Assembly: GCA_020426325.1 (NCBI GenBank)
Contig: JAGQQG010000013.1
Coordinates: forward strand, 1 to 64,000
Source: Planctomycetaceae bacterium
GTDB taxonomy: Bacteria; Planctomycetota; Planctomycetia; Planctomycetales; Planctomycetaceae
Reading direction: 5' to 3'
DNA length: 64,000 bases
The stretch's first letter is position 1. Each line of letters begins with the position of its first letter. Shown piece by piece: positions 36,984 through 46,602 of this stretch. Below the pieces are notes generated by a model. The model saw nothing but the letters and a program-made list of their open reading frames with translations. It was not told the origin of the DNA and searched no databases. The position numbers were made by a program, and so were the translations under genes.

Positions 36984-37017
36984 ACGCGACACATACTTCG
37001 TCAAATGTGTGTCGCGT
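36984..37017 (+). promoter_or_regulatory. inverted repeat next to the -10 box, likely operator
   Basis: ACGCGACACA (36984-36993) and TGTGTCGCGT (37008-37017) are perfect 10-bp inverted halves separated by 14 bases. The left half abuts the TATAAT and covers the predicted start of transcription, a good place for a repressor site. Confidence 0.55.
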
Positions 37018-37098
37018 AAATAGCTTCGCACGTTACGATTCGGCCGGCGATCTGTTTCGCTCATGCCTGCGGCGAAGAGCCCTGACTTGGGGAGCTTT

Positions 37099-37458
37099 AT
37101 GTCATCAACAAAGACTCGCAACGGGCAGCAGCCCTCTCCCGGGCGTCGGACTTCGTCCCCACTCGACACTCTCAGTGCCGATGATCATCGCTGGACATTC
37201 CTGACGAACCATGCCCACGTTCTGGCCATCCTGGCCTCCAACTCAGAGATTGTATTGCGGGAAGTCGCCGTGCAGGTGGGCATCACAGAACGAGCGGTCC
37301 AAAGGATCGTCCAAGACCTTGAGGAAGGCGGCTACATCGAGCGGGAGCGGATCGGTCGCAGAAATCACTACAGTGTTCACCGAAATCTTTCCCTGAGGCA
37401 TCCCATCGAAGCTCATTGCACGATTGGTGACCTGCTCAAACTGATCTCTAACGAGTAA
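37099..37458 (+). CDS. winged-helix DNA-binding regulator (MarR/ArsR-like)
   Basis: A 119-residue protein. After a disordered Ser/Pro-rich N-terminus it has a helix-turn-helix: [52 protein letters not shown], the last being the wing. No sensor domain or metal Cys is visible. ATG 37099 is preceded by GGGGAG 4 bases away. It lies 59 bases before purE on the same strand and may regulate its own promoter through the inverted repeat at 36984-37017. Whether it controls purine synthesis is a guess. Confidence 0.82.
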   Translation: MSSTKTRNGQQPSPGRRTSSPLDTLSADDHRWTFLTNHAHVLAILASNSEIVLREVAVQVGITERAVQRIVQDLEEGGYIERERIGRRNHYSVHRNLSLRHPIEAHCTIGDLLKLISNE

Positions 37459-37517
37459 CATCTAGAGTTCAATAACTCATTGATGGGACTGAAGCGGAAA
37501 ACGTGTGAGAGACCAGA

Positions 37518-38012
37518 ATGACAACGACCCCCCAGCCGTACGTAGGCATCATCATGGGCAGCAAATCTGACCTGCCGACAATGCAACTCGCCTCCGAAAT
37601 CCTTGAAGAATTCGGTGTGCCCTATGAAAAACGAGTTGTGTCCGCACATCGTACGCCTGAATGGATGGTCGAATATGCGCGGACTGCGGAGACGCGAGGG
37701 TTGAAGGTGATCATCGCGGGGGCAGGCGGGGCTGCGCATTTACCCGGAATGGTGGCTTCACTCACAACCTTACCTGTGCTGGGGGTTCCGATCCAATCGC
37801 GTGCGATGTCGGGGCTCGACTCGCTGCTGTCGATCGTCCAGATGCCGGGGGGAGTCCCCGTCGGCACACTGGCGATCGGTGAGGCAGGGGCCAAGAACGC
37901 AGCCCTGCTGGCTGTCCGCATGTTGGCGGATGGGATGCCGGAGCTGCGTGAAAAGCTGAAGGCGTTCGCCTCGAGTCAAGAACAAAAGGTGATGAAGGAG
38001 TCTGAGTTATGA
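37518..38012 (+). CDS. purE: N5-carboxyaminoimidazole ribonucleotide mutase
   Basis: A 164-residue class I PurE, which moves the carboxyl group of N5-CAIR to make CAIR in purine synthesis. Conserved stretches are [22 protein letters not shown] and [12 protein letters not shown]. Length is normal. GAGAG lies just before ATG 37518. Its stop overlaps the purK start (ATGA), so the two enzymes, which act one after the other, are translationally coupled. Confidence 0.97.
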   Translation: MTTTPQPYVGIIMGSKSDLPTMQLASEILEEFGVPYEKRVVSAHRTPEWMVEYARTAETRGLKVIIAGAGGAAHLPGMVASLTTLPVLGVPIQSRAMSGLDSLLSIVQMPGGVPVGTLAIGEAGAKNAALLAVRMLADGMPELREKLKAFASSQEQKVMKESEL

Positions 38013-39199
38013 GTCGTGTCTTTCTCCCTGGTTCGACGATCGGTGTGTTGGGAAGCGGTCAACTCGGGCGGATGTTCGCCATGGCTGCTCGAAGACTCGG
38101 TTATCGAGTGCACGTCTACTCACCGGATGATGACACACCGACCGGACAGGTTGCCGACGTCGAAGTCCAGGCTGAGTACGACGACTTGGAAGCCATCAAA
38201 GCGTTCGCCGGGCAGGTCGATGTTGTCAGCTTTGAATTCGAGAATATCCCTACGGAGACTGTGAACTTTGTTGATCGGTTCGTTCCCGTACGGCCCGGCG
38301 GTCAGGTGCTCCACACCACGCAGCAACGGTTGCGAGAGAAGACGTTCCTGCAATCATCCGGCTTTCCAGTCACTCCCTACCGGACCATTCGCTCAACTGC
38401 TGACCTGGACGATGTGTCTGCCGCAGATATGCCAGGAATTCTGAAATCGACAGCCTGGGGATATGACGGTAAAGGACAGGTCAAAGTTGGGTCACTGTCC
38501 GAAATGCACTCAGCCTGGCAGGCATTGGATTGTGGCGAGGCCGTGTTGGAGCGATTTGTCGACTTCGAGAAAGAGTTGTCCGTCGTAGCTGTGCGCGGTC
38601 AGGACGGATCGATCGTCACCTACGATCCGATTGAGAATGTTCACCGGAATCACATTCTCGATCTGTCGATTTCACCTGCCACGCTCCCGCGGCGAGTCGC
38701 AGATGATGCCGTCGACATTGCCCGCGGCATTCTGACGGATCTGGATGTCGTCGGCGTGATGTGCATCGAATTCTTTCTGTCGAAGGATGGCAATCTGCTT
38801 GTGAATGAACTCGCACCGCGACCTCACAATTCCGGCCACCTGACGATTGATGCCCATACCACCTGTCAGTTTGAACAGCAGGTACGAGCCGTCTGCGGAT
38901 TGCCGCTTGGCTCGGTCAATCAATTGCGTCCTGCGGCCATGGCCAATCTTCTCGGCGATCTCTGGCAGAATGGCGAACCAAACTGGTCAGCGGCACTCGC
39001 AACTGCTGATGTCAAGTTACACCTGTATGGAAAAAAGGCAGCACGTGTCGGCAGGAAGATGGGGCATCTCACGGCACTCGCCGAGTCAACACTGGAGGCT
39101 GCACTTCAAGCAAAGAAGGCTCGTAAGGCACTGGTCGAGCAAAACTCGCCAGAATCCAAGGGCTGTCTAGAATCGAGTCCACTCACAATTTCGAGCTAA
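38009..39199 (+). CDS. purK: N5-carboxyaminoimidazole ribonucleotide synthase
   Basis: A 396-residue ATP-grasp enzyme that carboxylates AIR with bicarbonate and ATP. Motifs: [22 protein letters not shown] at the N-terminus, [12 protein letters not shown] for ATP binding, [14 protein letters not shown] and [14 protein letters not shown] for the active site. Standard length. Coupled to purE by a 4-base overlap. With PurE present, CAIR is made by the two-step bacterial route. Confidence 0.97.
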   Translation: MSRVFLPGSTIGVLGSGQLGRMFAMAARRLGYRVHVYSPDDDTPTGQVADVEVQAEYDDLEAIKAFAGQVDVVSFEFENIPTETVNFVDRFVPVRPGGQVLHTTQQRLREKTFLQSSGFPVTPYRTIRSTADLDDVSAADMPGILKSTAWGYDGKGQVKVGSLSEMHSAWQALDCGEAVLERFVDFEKELSVVAVRGQDGSIVTYDPIENVHRNHILDLSISPATLPRRVADDAVDIARGILTDLDVVGVMCIEFFLSKDGNLLVNELAPRPHNSGHLTIDAHTTCQFEQQVRAVCGLPLGSVNQLRPAAMANLLGDLWQNGEPNWSAALATADVKLHLYGKKAARVGRKMGHLTALAESTLEAALQAKKARKALVEQNSPESKGCLESSPLTISS

Positions 39200-39368
39200 C
39201 AATCACTGGTGATCAATCTGACTTGAGCAACGATCATTTGTGCCTGAGAGGTCACACGACATGAGTGGCTCGGATCTGAACGGCTGAACTGGCGAGCCCA
39301 GTGCAAGTCCCTGATTCAATGTGCAGTTCGTTGAGTTGAATGTCGATGCAGACCGACGGGAGCAACGA

Positions 39369-41555
39369 GTGAACAGTCATCCGCACAATCCCACAAATGT
39401 CGGCCTGCAGCCGACAGAGAAGTCAGTGAAAACCGACGTCGAAGCAGCTGCGTGGTTGTTTGAGCAGTTGGCTGTCGAAGCGGGACAGCCGGCGAATCGA
39501 TCAAGTATCAGACGAGCTGTGGATGAAGCGGCTACTGCGTGGCCGGCCGGCCCGGAAGATCACTGGTGGAAGTGGTTGGTCGAGTCCGCGCGGAGTTTGA
39601 ATCTGAAGAGCAAGATTGTTGACTGCACTTTCGACCAGGTTGTTGATCTCTCACGCGAAGGGGCTCGCGTGATCACGCGCGTTGGCGAGGATCATCAGTG
39701 GAAAGCGATCGCATCGACAAAGGGACGACGTTTTCATCTCCTCAGGCCGCTCCGAAGCGACAATCAAATCTGGGTCAACTCCCGGCGTTTGCGCACAATG
39801 CTGGACGCGGAATCTCCAGATACTCTGATTCGGTGTCTCGTCGTCGAGCCCAGCATGATCGGTCCTGGCGATACGACCATTGATTCTCATGAGCAGACGC
39901 CATTTGGAAGACTACTGGCGCTCCTTAAGCCAGAAGCAGGTGATGTCTGGATCATCGTGGTTTTTGCGCTCGTAACCGGTTTGCTGGCTTTGGCAACGCC
40001 GATGGCCGTCGAGACACTGGTCAATACCGTGGCATTTGGCCGTCTGCTCCAGCCGGTGATCATTCTCTCGATCTTGTTGCTGGCTTTCTTGTCGTTTTCT
40101 GCTGCCTTGCGAGCGTTACAGACATACGTTGTCGAAATCATTCAGCGACGCCTCTTCGCGCGGGTAGCTGCCGATCTGGCTTATCGGCTCCCAAGAGCGA
40201 GGGTTGATGCGCTCGACAGGCAGAACGGTCGAGAACTTGTGAACCGATTCTTCGATGTCGTCACAGTTCAAAAAGTCTCGGCCCAGCTATTGTTGGACGG
40301 AGTCTCACTGGTTCTCAGTGGCCTCATCGGTATGGCAGTCCTGGCTTTTTACCATCCCTGGTTGCTGGGCTTTGACGTTGTGCTTCTCGCACTCATTGCA
40401 TTCGTCATTCTGGTGCTTGGTCGTGGAGCGATTGCAACGAGTGTGAAGGAATCGAAGACGAAATACCGTATGGCTGCATGGCTGGAAGATCTCGTCGGCT
40501 GTCCGACAGCCTTTCGTCATTGTGGCGCTGCAGAGTTCGCGCTCGACCGGGCAGACCGATTGACATACGAGTATCTCAACGCGCGAAGAATCCATTTTCG
40601 CGTGCTCATGAGACAGATCATCTTTGCTCTCGGGATACAGGCATTGGCCAGTACAGTTCTGTTGGGTTTGGGGGGATGGCTGGTGATCTCCGCCCAACTC
40701 ACGTTGGGCCAGTTGGTTGCGGCAGAACTCATCGTTACGGTGATCGTCAGCTCCTTCGCCAAGCTGGGCAAACATATGGAAAGTTTCTACGACCTGATGG
40801 CCTCCGTCGACAAACTTGGCGTTCTCTTTGATCTCCCGATGGAACGACAGGACGGCCTTCTTTCGATGCCAAATCATCGCCCAGCCAAGTTGATTTTGAG
40901 TGACCTCGGCTATACCGATGTGATGGAACAGCAAGTTCTTGAAGATGTCAATCTGCATGTTGCCAGTGGTGAGCGACTAGCGATTGTGGGACCAAGCGGA
41001 AGCGGCAAGAGTGTCCTCCTCGACCTGATCTATGGCACCCGGAATCCGTCGACGGGTCATCTTGCGATTGATGGTGTTGATCCAGGTGATTTGAGACCTG
41101 ATGCTCTTCGTCGGCACGTGACCCTTGTTCGCGACGTTGAAGTATTCGAGGGGACAATTGCTGAAAACATTCATCTGGAGCGTCCTGATGTCTCTACGAT
41201 CGATGTCAGAGACGTACTGGAGGAAGTTGGCTTGCTGGATTCTGTTCTCCGCTTGCCTGACGGTCTCGACACACGTCTCGTGGACCGGGGATCTCCCTTA
41301 TCAACCAATCAGGCAAGAAAGTTGATGTTGGCCAGAGCGATTGTTGGGCGTCCGAGGCTCCTGTTGGTCGATGGGTTGCTCGATGCTTTGCCGGATGAGG
41401 ATGCCAAGGCTCTCTTGGAGAAACTGGTTGATTCGGACAGGCCTTGGACTCTGCTCCTCGTCACCGGCCGAGAATTCCTTTCCAAGAACTGTAGTCGTTC
41501 ATTCCGTCCCGACACTCCCCATGTGCCTCATCTGCTGGAGGTCGCCAATGCCTGA
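39369..41555 (+). CDS. type I secretion ABC protein with a C39-like domain and degenerate ATPase motifs
   Basis: A 728-residue half-transporter. The N-terminal about 130 residues look like a C39-peptidase-like domain without a catalytic Cys, as in HlyB; then a six-helix membrane domain (VWIIVVFALVTGLLALATPM onward) and a nucleotide-binding domain. Walker A GPSGSGKS is intact (40989-41012), but the Q-loop Gln is Arg (41130-41132), the signature is LSTNQ (41298-41312), the Walker B Glu is Gly (VDG, 41373-41375) and the H-loop His is Gly (VTGR, 41466-41468). ATP hydrolysis would therefore be poor unless a partner helps. GTG 39369 has GGGAG 6 bases upstream. The HlyD gene overlaps its end by 8 bases. 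Confidence 0.85.
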   Translation: MNSHPHNPTNVGLQPTEKSVKTDVEAAAWLFEQLAVEAGQPANRSSIRRAVDEAATAWPAGPEDHWWKWLVESARSLNLKSKIVDCTFDQVVDLSREGARVITRVGEDHQWKAIASTKGRRFHLLRPLRSDNQIWVNSRRLRTMLDAESPDTLIRCLVVEPSMIGPGDTTIDSHEQTPFGRLLALLKPEAGDVWIIVVFALVTGLLALATPMAVETLVNTVAFGRLLQPVIILSILLLAFLSFSAALRALQTYVVEIIQRRLFARVAADLAYRLPRARVDALDRQNGRELVNRFFDVVTVQKVSAQLLLDGVSLVLSGLIGMAVLAFYHPWLLGFDVVLLALIAFVILVLGRGAIATSVKESKTKYRMAAWLEDLVGCPTAFRHCGAAEFALDRADRLTYEYLNARRIHFRVLMRQIIFALGIQALASTVLLGLGGWLVISAQLTLGQLVAAELIVTVIVSSFAKLGKHMESFYDLMASVDKLGVLFDLPMERQDGLLSMPNHRPAKLILSDLGYTDVMEQQVLEDVNLHVASGERLAIVGPSGSGKSVLLDLIYGTRNPSTGHLAIDGVDPGDLRPDALRRHVTLVRDVEVFEGTIAENIHLERPDVSTIDVRDVLEEVGLLDSVLRLPDGLDTRLVDRGSPLSTNQARKLMLARAIVGRPRLLLVDGLLDALPDEDAKALLEKLVDSDRPWTLLLVTGREFLSKNCSRSFRPDTPHVPHLLEVANA

Positions 41556-43032
41556 GAATCATCTGCTCACACAGCGAACGGCGACCGGTCAGGAACGAAG
41601 ACAGACGATGCTGGTCCCTGTCGCGTACAGCGAATCGGTCATGCCGTCACTTCGACTGGCCCGTTCCTCCAGAATCGCGAGAACAATTGCGAAATGGCTG
41701 TCGGCCGGACTGCTTCTGACAACCTTTCTGATGACCTTTGCGCCGTGGCAACAGTCCGTCAGCGGTACGGGAAATGTGCTGGCCTTCGCGCCCAATCAAA
41801 GACCGCAGGTCATTGAAGCTCCCATCAAAGGACGTATCGCACGTTGGGGGGAAGGCATTGTTGAGAATGCTTCAGTCACCCAAGGGCAGGTCATCGCGGA
41901 GATTCGTGATCTCGACGAATCCTACGCATCCCGGTTGGATCAGCATTTGAACAATAGTGAACAGGCGGTCGAAGCAAGTCGGCAGCAACTGGCGGCGAAT
42001 GAACGTGCACTGGAAGCAGCTCAGACAATCGTCGAGTCGTATCAGGCCCAGGTTCGCGCATACGAAACCGTCAAACAGGAAATCAGCGCTGCTCAGGATG
42101 CCTATGTCGAGATGGCGGAGAGGAAAGTGCTCGCGGAGCAGCAGCAACTCCAGGAGTATCAGGCCGCGCTGCCTCAACTACAGGCCGAGTTCGATCGGAC
42201 GAAGAAACTTCAGCAAGAAGGCAATCTCTCACTTCAGAAGTTGCAGGAGATCGAACGCAAGCTGACCGAATCTCAAGCCAAGGTTCGCCGAGCAGAAGCG
42301 TACGTCGAGGCAGCTCAGTCTGAACTCGAAGGGAAGCAACGCGACCGAACTGCGAAGATTGAAAAGGCCCAGGTCGATATCGACTATGCTGAGGCGGCAT
42401 TACGAAAAGCCAAGGGAGATGTCTCAAAAGCAGAGGGCTCAATTGCCAAAGCTCAACAGGAATTGAACAAGGCTTCGAAAGACGTCCTCGACATGCAGGT
42501 GAAGGTCGCTAGACAACAGAGTCAGGTGATCACAGCTCCGTTTGATGGAATCGTCGTCCAGATCACCCCCAACATGGGGACAGCAATTCTCAAGGAAGGC
42601 GATCAGATTTGTACGATCGTCCCGCAAACAACAGATCGATCGGTTCAAATCTGGCTGGATGGTAACGATGCACCGCTGGTCGAGCCAGGGCGCCATGTTC
42701 GACTCCAATTCGAAGGTTGGCCGGCCGTGCAGTTCTCTGGTTGGCCATCAGTCGCAGTCGGTACATTCGGGGGTGAGGTGGTTTCCGTTGATGCAACCGA
42801 CAATGGCAAGGGGAAGTTCCGGGTACTCGTCCGACCAGATGAGCAGACTGCTCCCTGGCCCGATGAACGCTTCTTGCGACAAGGGGTCAGGGCCAACGGC
42901 TGGGTGCTGCTCAAGCAGGTGCCACTCTGGTTTGAGGTCTGGCGACAACTCAACGGATTTCCACCGGTCGTCGAACTTGACGGGAGTCCCGAGAAAGAGA
43001 GCAAGAACAAGCCGCCCAAACTACCCAAGTAG
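41548..43032 (+). CDS. HlyD-type membrane fusion protein
   Basis: A 494-residue adaptor linking the ABC protein to the outer-membrane channel. A membrane helix at residues 50-68 (LSAGLLLTTFLMTFAP) is followed by a lipoyl/barrel half motif (APIKGRIARWGEGIVENASV), a long coiled coil of about 220 residues (Gln/Glu/Ala-rich) and the second barrel half (VITAPFDGIVVQI), then a beta domain and a Lys/Pro-rich tail. ATG 41548 lies inside the ABC gene with GGAGG 6 bases upstream. Second gene of the secretion set. Confidence 0.9.
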   Translation: MPENHLLTQRTATGQERRQTMLVPVAYSESVMPSLRLARSSRIARTIAKWLSAGLLLTTFLMTFAPWQQSVSGTGNVLAFAPNQRPQVIEAPIKGRIARWGEGIVENASVTQGQVIAEIRDLDESYASRLDQHLNNSEQAVEASRQQLAANERALEAAQTIVESYQAQVRAYETVKQEISAAQDAYVEMAERKVLAEQQQLQEYQAALPQLQAEFDRTKKLQQEGNLSLQKLQEIERKLTESQAKVRRAEAYVEAAQSELEGKQRDRTAKIEKAQVDIDYAEAALRKAKGDVSKAEGSIAKAQQELNKASKDVLDMQVKVARQQSQVITAPFDGIVVQITPNMGTAILKEGDQICTIVPQTTDRSVQIWLDGNDAPLVEPGRHVRLQFEGWPAVQFSGWPSVAVGTFGGEVVSVDATDNGKGKFRVLVRPDEQTAPWPDERFLRQGVRANGWVLLKQVPLWFEVWRQLNGFPPVVELDGSPEKESKNKPPKLPK

Positions 43033-43285
43033 ACCTCGCATTGAACTGGATTGCCTTCACCAAGACCAATGGTGACGCATTTATGGAGCAGGGCAAGTTT
43101 TCCGCATGTGAGTCAAACACAGGGATTATGAGAAGACCCCGTGTGTCGCTTCTCCTGTGAGCCATGTGCGGTGTGCACTTGCCACTTTTCTGGTCGAAGA
43201 CATTGGTAAGACCGTTAGGATCGGTCTGAGTGATGATTGCCTGCGCCAGGTGAGACATCACTCGTGTCAGGGAAGGCCAGTGATT

Positions 43286-44920
43286 ATGACCTTGAGAAGT
43301 CTCAAGCTGTCGATTGCTCTCATCATTTGCGGCTGCGCGCATTCCCGAAACGCCACGGTTGATTCAAGCACCAACCCAGCTGTGGAAGCCGCTGAGACAT
43401 CGATCACGGAATCTTCCGAAACTTTAGAGGATGTGTCCCACCTTGTCGCGCCAGCTGGCTTCGAAGCAGTGGACGAAGCTGCGCAGCAGTCAGGCGTTGA
43501 GATCATTCCCACAGTCGAAGAGCGATCCCCTTCAGTACCTGAGATACAGGAATCTGAGGCTCCCGAGTGGTGGGGAGTGGGGAACGAGGCTGTCCTGCTT
43601 GAGCATGTCATCGCTTCTGTCTATCAGAGCTATCCACTTCTTGAATCTGCACTGTATTCACGAACGATTGCAGCAGGCGAACAACTCGCAGCCTCGGGAG
43701 CATTTGATCTCAAGCTCAAAGCCGCGAGCGAAAACGGACCGACCGGGTTCTATCAGACTTACCGACAGAGCGTGGGGCTCGTGCAGCCCATTTATCATGG
43801 AGGCGAAGCCTTTGCCGGATACCGGATCGGCCGAGGTGATTTCCAACCCTGGTATCTGGAGCGACAGACGAACGGATCAGGGGAATTCAAAGCCGGTCTC
43901 GCCGTGCCTCTCGCCCGAAATCGTGACATCGACTCGCGTCGAGCTGATCTCTGGCGATCGAATTACGGACGACAGCTGGTTGAGCCGGATATCCAGGCGC
44001 AGCTGATCGGATTCGTCCAGGAGGCCAGCTACATCTACTGGACTTGGGTCGCGGCGGGAGAGAACGTTCGCATCGCCGATCGTGTCCTACAATTGGCAAT
44101 GGATCGCACCGAACGAATCAGTCGCCAGGTTGAGGAAGGACTGCTCGATCCGCCTGAGTTGACCGACAATCTTCGACTGGTCGCCGAACGTCGCGGCAAA
44201 CTTGCAGACGCTGAGCGTAAGTTTCAACAAACCGCCATTAAGCTCTCGCTTTACTATCGAGATCTGAATGGTGCGCCGCTGGTCCCTTCTCCGAAATCCC
44301 TGCCTGCGTTTCCCGATCCGCTTCTCACGGCGCCGGAAAGTCTGAACTCCGATATTCAAATTGCTCTCGAACAACGTCCCGAAATGTACGTGCTGAATAT
44401 GATTCGGCGGCAGTTGGATGTCGACTACGCTGAGTCCCAGAACGATTTGCGACCGAATATCGATGCTGTGGTCGCCGGATCACAGGACATCGGCGAGCCG
44501 ACCAGTTCCAAGAACGATAAGGGACAATTCGAGCTGGACGCGTCCATCTTTGTGGATGTGCCTCTTCAGCGACGGAAGGCACAGGGCAAGATGCAGGCGA
44601 TTCAAGCCAAGATTGCACAGCTCAGCGCCAAACGCAGGCTCACTGAAGATAAGATCGTCACCGATGTCCAGTCCGCGTATGCCGGGCTAGTCTCAGCCTA
44701 TGAACAGGTCCAACAGGCACAGGAAGCTGTCGAATACGCGGAAGATCTCGCCCGCCGCGAACGCTTGAATTTCGAGCAAGGAGCCTCCGATCTGCTCAAA
44801 GTCACACTCCGTGAACAGTACGCCGCCGAGGCCGCCGCAAAAGTCGTGGACGCACGCTTGCTCTACTTCCAGACACAAGCGGACTACCGAGCCGCCCTCG
44901 CCCAGGATCGCTTGCCCTAA
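43286..44920 (+). CDS. TolC-family outer-membrane channel, probably a lipoprotein
   Basis: A 544-residue protein. The N-terminus MTLRSLKLSIALIICGC has a lipobox-like ending, so it may be lipidated. The rest is typical of TolC efflux proteins: two related halves with long helices (QAQLIGFVQEASYIYWTWVAAGENV, QAMQAIQAKIAQLSAK) and short strands. It completes the ABC-HlyD-TolC trio, though the gap of 250 bases after HlyD may hold its own promoter. GGAAGG lies 9 bases before ATG 43286; the open frame upstream lacks domain features. Confidence 0.88.
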   Translation: MTLRSLKLSIALIICGCAHSRNATVDSSTNPAVEAAETSITESSETLEDVSHLVAPAGFEAVDEAAQQSGVEIIPTVEERSPSVPEIQESEAPEWWGVGNEAVLLEHVIASVYQSYPLLESALYSRTIAAGEQLAASGAFDLKLKAASENGPTGFYQTYRQSVGLVQPIYHGGEAFAGYRIGRGDFQPWYLERQTNGSGEFKAGLAVPLARNRDIDSRRADLWRSNYGRQLVEPDIQAQLIGFVQEASYIYWTWVAAGENVRIADRVLQLAMDRTERISRQVEEGLLDPPELTDNLRLVAERRGKLADAERKFQQTAIKLSLYYRDLNGAPLVPSPKSLPAFPDPLLTAPESLNSDIQIALEQRPEMYVLNMIRRQLDVDYAESQNDLRPNIDAVVAGSQDIGEPTSSKNDKGQFELDASIFVDVPLQRRKAQGKMQAIQAKIAQLSAKRRLTEDKIVTDVQSAYAGLVSAYEQVQQAQEAVEYAEDLARRERLNFEQGASDLLKVTLREQYAAEAAAKVVDARLLYFQTQADYRAALAQDRLP

Positions 44921-45086
44921 TTGTTCGACCTGCGTGGCTCGTTTTACCCGCAATGAAGGATGCTAGGCTGACGGGTGACTGAGGGGCAACAGGACGCGAA
45001 ATCATTTCAGATTCTGCCTGAGCACACACGTCCCATCATCTGACGTTCGAAGAGGGATCTCTTCAGGATCGCATCCTCAGCTTTAA

Positions 45087-45144
45087 AGTCAACTCGAGTG
45101 AGCGTCCAACACGATCCATTCGATCCTCGTGAGTTGACTCACAA
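45087..45144 (+). promoter_or_regulatory. candidate ArsR operator and promoter
   Basis: AGTCAACTC (45087-45095) is inverted at 45131-45139 as GAGTTGACT. The second copy also lies in the palindrome GTGAGT-TG-ACTCAC (45129-45142) and contains a TTGACT that can serve as -35, followed after 17-18 bases by an AT-rich -10 region (45157-45163). The site is 30-90 bases before arsR. Confidence 0.45.
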
Positions 45145-45174
45145 CGAGATGTATGCAAATATTCCCATATAGCC

Positions 45175-45495
45175 ATGCATGAGAAAACTCAAAGGCAATA
45201 TGAAGCAAGAGCGCGGATTGCCAAGGCGCTGGCACATCCGAGTCGTCTGCTGATGTTGGACCTACTCCAGAAGAGGGAGATGTGCGTCACTGATTTGACC
45301 GAGAAGGTTGGTGTGGATCAGTCGACCGTTTCAAAACATCTGTCAGTGCTGAAAGAGGTCGGCCTGATCGACGTCCGGAAAGCGGGGCAGATGAGTTTCT
45401 ACCGCGTCACCTGTGGCTGTCTCGACGGCTTCTTTTCGTGCCTGGAGGCGGTGCTGAAATCAGATGTGATGGGACGACGGAAATCGCTGAAATGA
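45175..45495 (+). CDS. arsR: ArsR/SmtB-family metalloregulator
   Basis: A 106-residue winged-helix repressor. The core reads ALAHPSRLLMLDLLQKREMCVTDL, VDQSTVSKHLSVLKEVGLIDVRKAGQMSFY, the usual ArsR layout. Cys in EMCVTDL sits near the classical arsenic site, and CGC and SCLEAV near the C-terminus add three more Cys that could complete an As(III) site. It presumably represses its own operon until arsenite binds. First gene of arsR-aquaporin-arsC, 10 bases before the channel gene. Confidence 0.9.
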   Translation: MHEKTQRQYEARARIAKALAHPSRLLMLDLLQKREMCVTDLTEKVGVDQSTVSKHLSVLKEVGLIDVRKAGQMSFYRVTCGCLDGFFSCLEAVLKSDVMGRRKSLK

Positions 45496-45505
45496 GTTGT
45501 GCTGA

Positions 45506-46189
45506 ATGAATAAGTACATTGCCGAAGTCATTGGGACATTTGCACTCGTCTTCGCGGGGACGGGGGCAATTGTTGTGAACGACGTGACGGGCGGCACTGT
45601 GACTCACGTGGGAATTGCGATCACGTTCGGACTGATCGTGATGGCGATGATTTATGCCATCGGCGATATTTCCGGGGCACACATCAATCCTGCCGTCACC
45701 ATCGCATTCGCTTTTACCGATCGCTTCAAGCGTCATCAGGTCATCCCGTATCTGATGTGCCAGACGGCCGGTGCCTTGCTGGCCAGCTTGTTGCTGCGAG
45801 CGCTCTTCCTCGAACATGATCACCTCGGAGCGACGCTTCCTGCGGGAGTCTGGTGGCAGTCATTCATCTTCGAGGTCGTCCTGACATTCATCCTGATGTT
45901 TGTGATTCTGAATGTGTCGACCGGAGCTAAGGAGAAGGGGATCATGGCTGGAGCCGCGATTGGCAGTGTTGTTGCTTTAGAAGCGATGTTTGCCGGACCG
46001 ATCTCTGGCGCCTCGATGAACCCCGCACGATCATTGGCACCGGCTGTTGTCAGTGGACATTTGAACCACCTGTGGATGTATCTTGTGGCTCCGGTACTCG
46101 GAGCACTTCTGGCTGTGCCAGCGTACCAATGTGTGCACACGGATCGATGCCTGTCAGTCAGTGAGCCGATTGTGGAGGAACAATCGTGA
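45506..46189 (+). CDS. aquaglyceroporin, probable arsenite channel (AqpS-like)
   Basis: A 227-residue MIP channel with six membrane helices and both selectivity-filter loops, HINPAVT and SMNPARS. Between an arsR and an arsC gene it matches the arsR-aqpS-arsC arrangement of Sinorhizobium meliloti, where the channel lets arsenite made by ArsC flow out in place of an ArsB/Acr3 pump. The stop overlaps the arsC start by 4 bases. The arsenite role is inferred from the neighbourhood. Confidence 0.88.
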   Translation: MNKYIAEVIGTFALVFAGTGAIVVNDVTGGTVTHVGIAITFGLIVMAMIYAIGDISGAHINPAVTIAFAFTDRFKRHQVIPYLMCQTAGALLASLLLRALFLEHDHLGATLPAGVWWQSFIFEVVLTFILMFVILNVSTGAKEKGIMAGAAIGSVVALEAMFAGPISGASMNPARSLAPAVVSGHLNHLWMYLVAPVLGALLAVPAYQCVHTDRCLSVSEPIVEEQS

Positions 46190-46602
46190 AGCGTGTCTTG
46201 ATTCTGTGTACAGGAAACTCCTGTCGGTCTCAAATGGCCGAAGCCTTGTGGGACTCGCTCGGGAAGGGAGAGTGGACGTCCGAGTCTGCCGGTTCAAAGC
46301 CATCGGGTTACGTACACCCATTGGCCGTGCAGGCAATGAAGGAATTGGAAATCGACATCTCGTCGAACAAAAGCAAATCGGTAGAACAGTTCCGCGATCA
46401 GGAGTTCGATGTGGTTGTCACCGTTTGCGACAACGCGCGTGAATCATGTCCAGCTTTTCCGGGAGCAAAGCTGACGCTCCACTGGCCATTTGACGATCCG
46501 GCCGATGCCGTGGGGACGGATGATGAAAAGATGAAGACATTCCGAAGAGTGCGGGATGAAATCCAGGAAAGGATCGAGGTCTATCTCTCCAATTCTGTGT
46601 AG
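46186..46602 (+). CDS. arsC: arsenate reductase, low-molecular-weight phosphatase type
   Basis: A 138-residue enzyme that reduces arsenate to arsenite using thioredoxin. The P-loop CTGNSCRS and the second pair of Cys in CDNARESCP are those of the thioredoxin-coupled ArsC family. Start GTG 46186 overlaps the aquaporin stop (GTGA), with GGAGG 9 bases upstream. Length is normal. Third gene of the arsenic operon. Confidence 0.94.
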   Translation: MKRVLILCTGNSCRSQMAEALWDSLGKGEWTSESAGSKPSGYVHPLAVQAMKELEIDISSNKSKSVEQFRDQEFDVVVTVCDNARESCPAFPGAKLTLHWPFDDPADAVGTDDEKMKTFRRVRDEIQERIEVYLSNSV

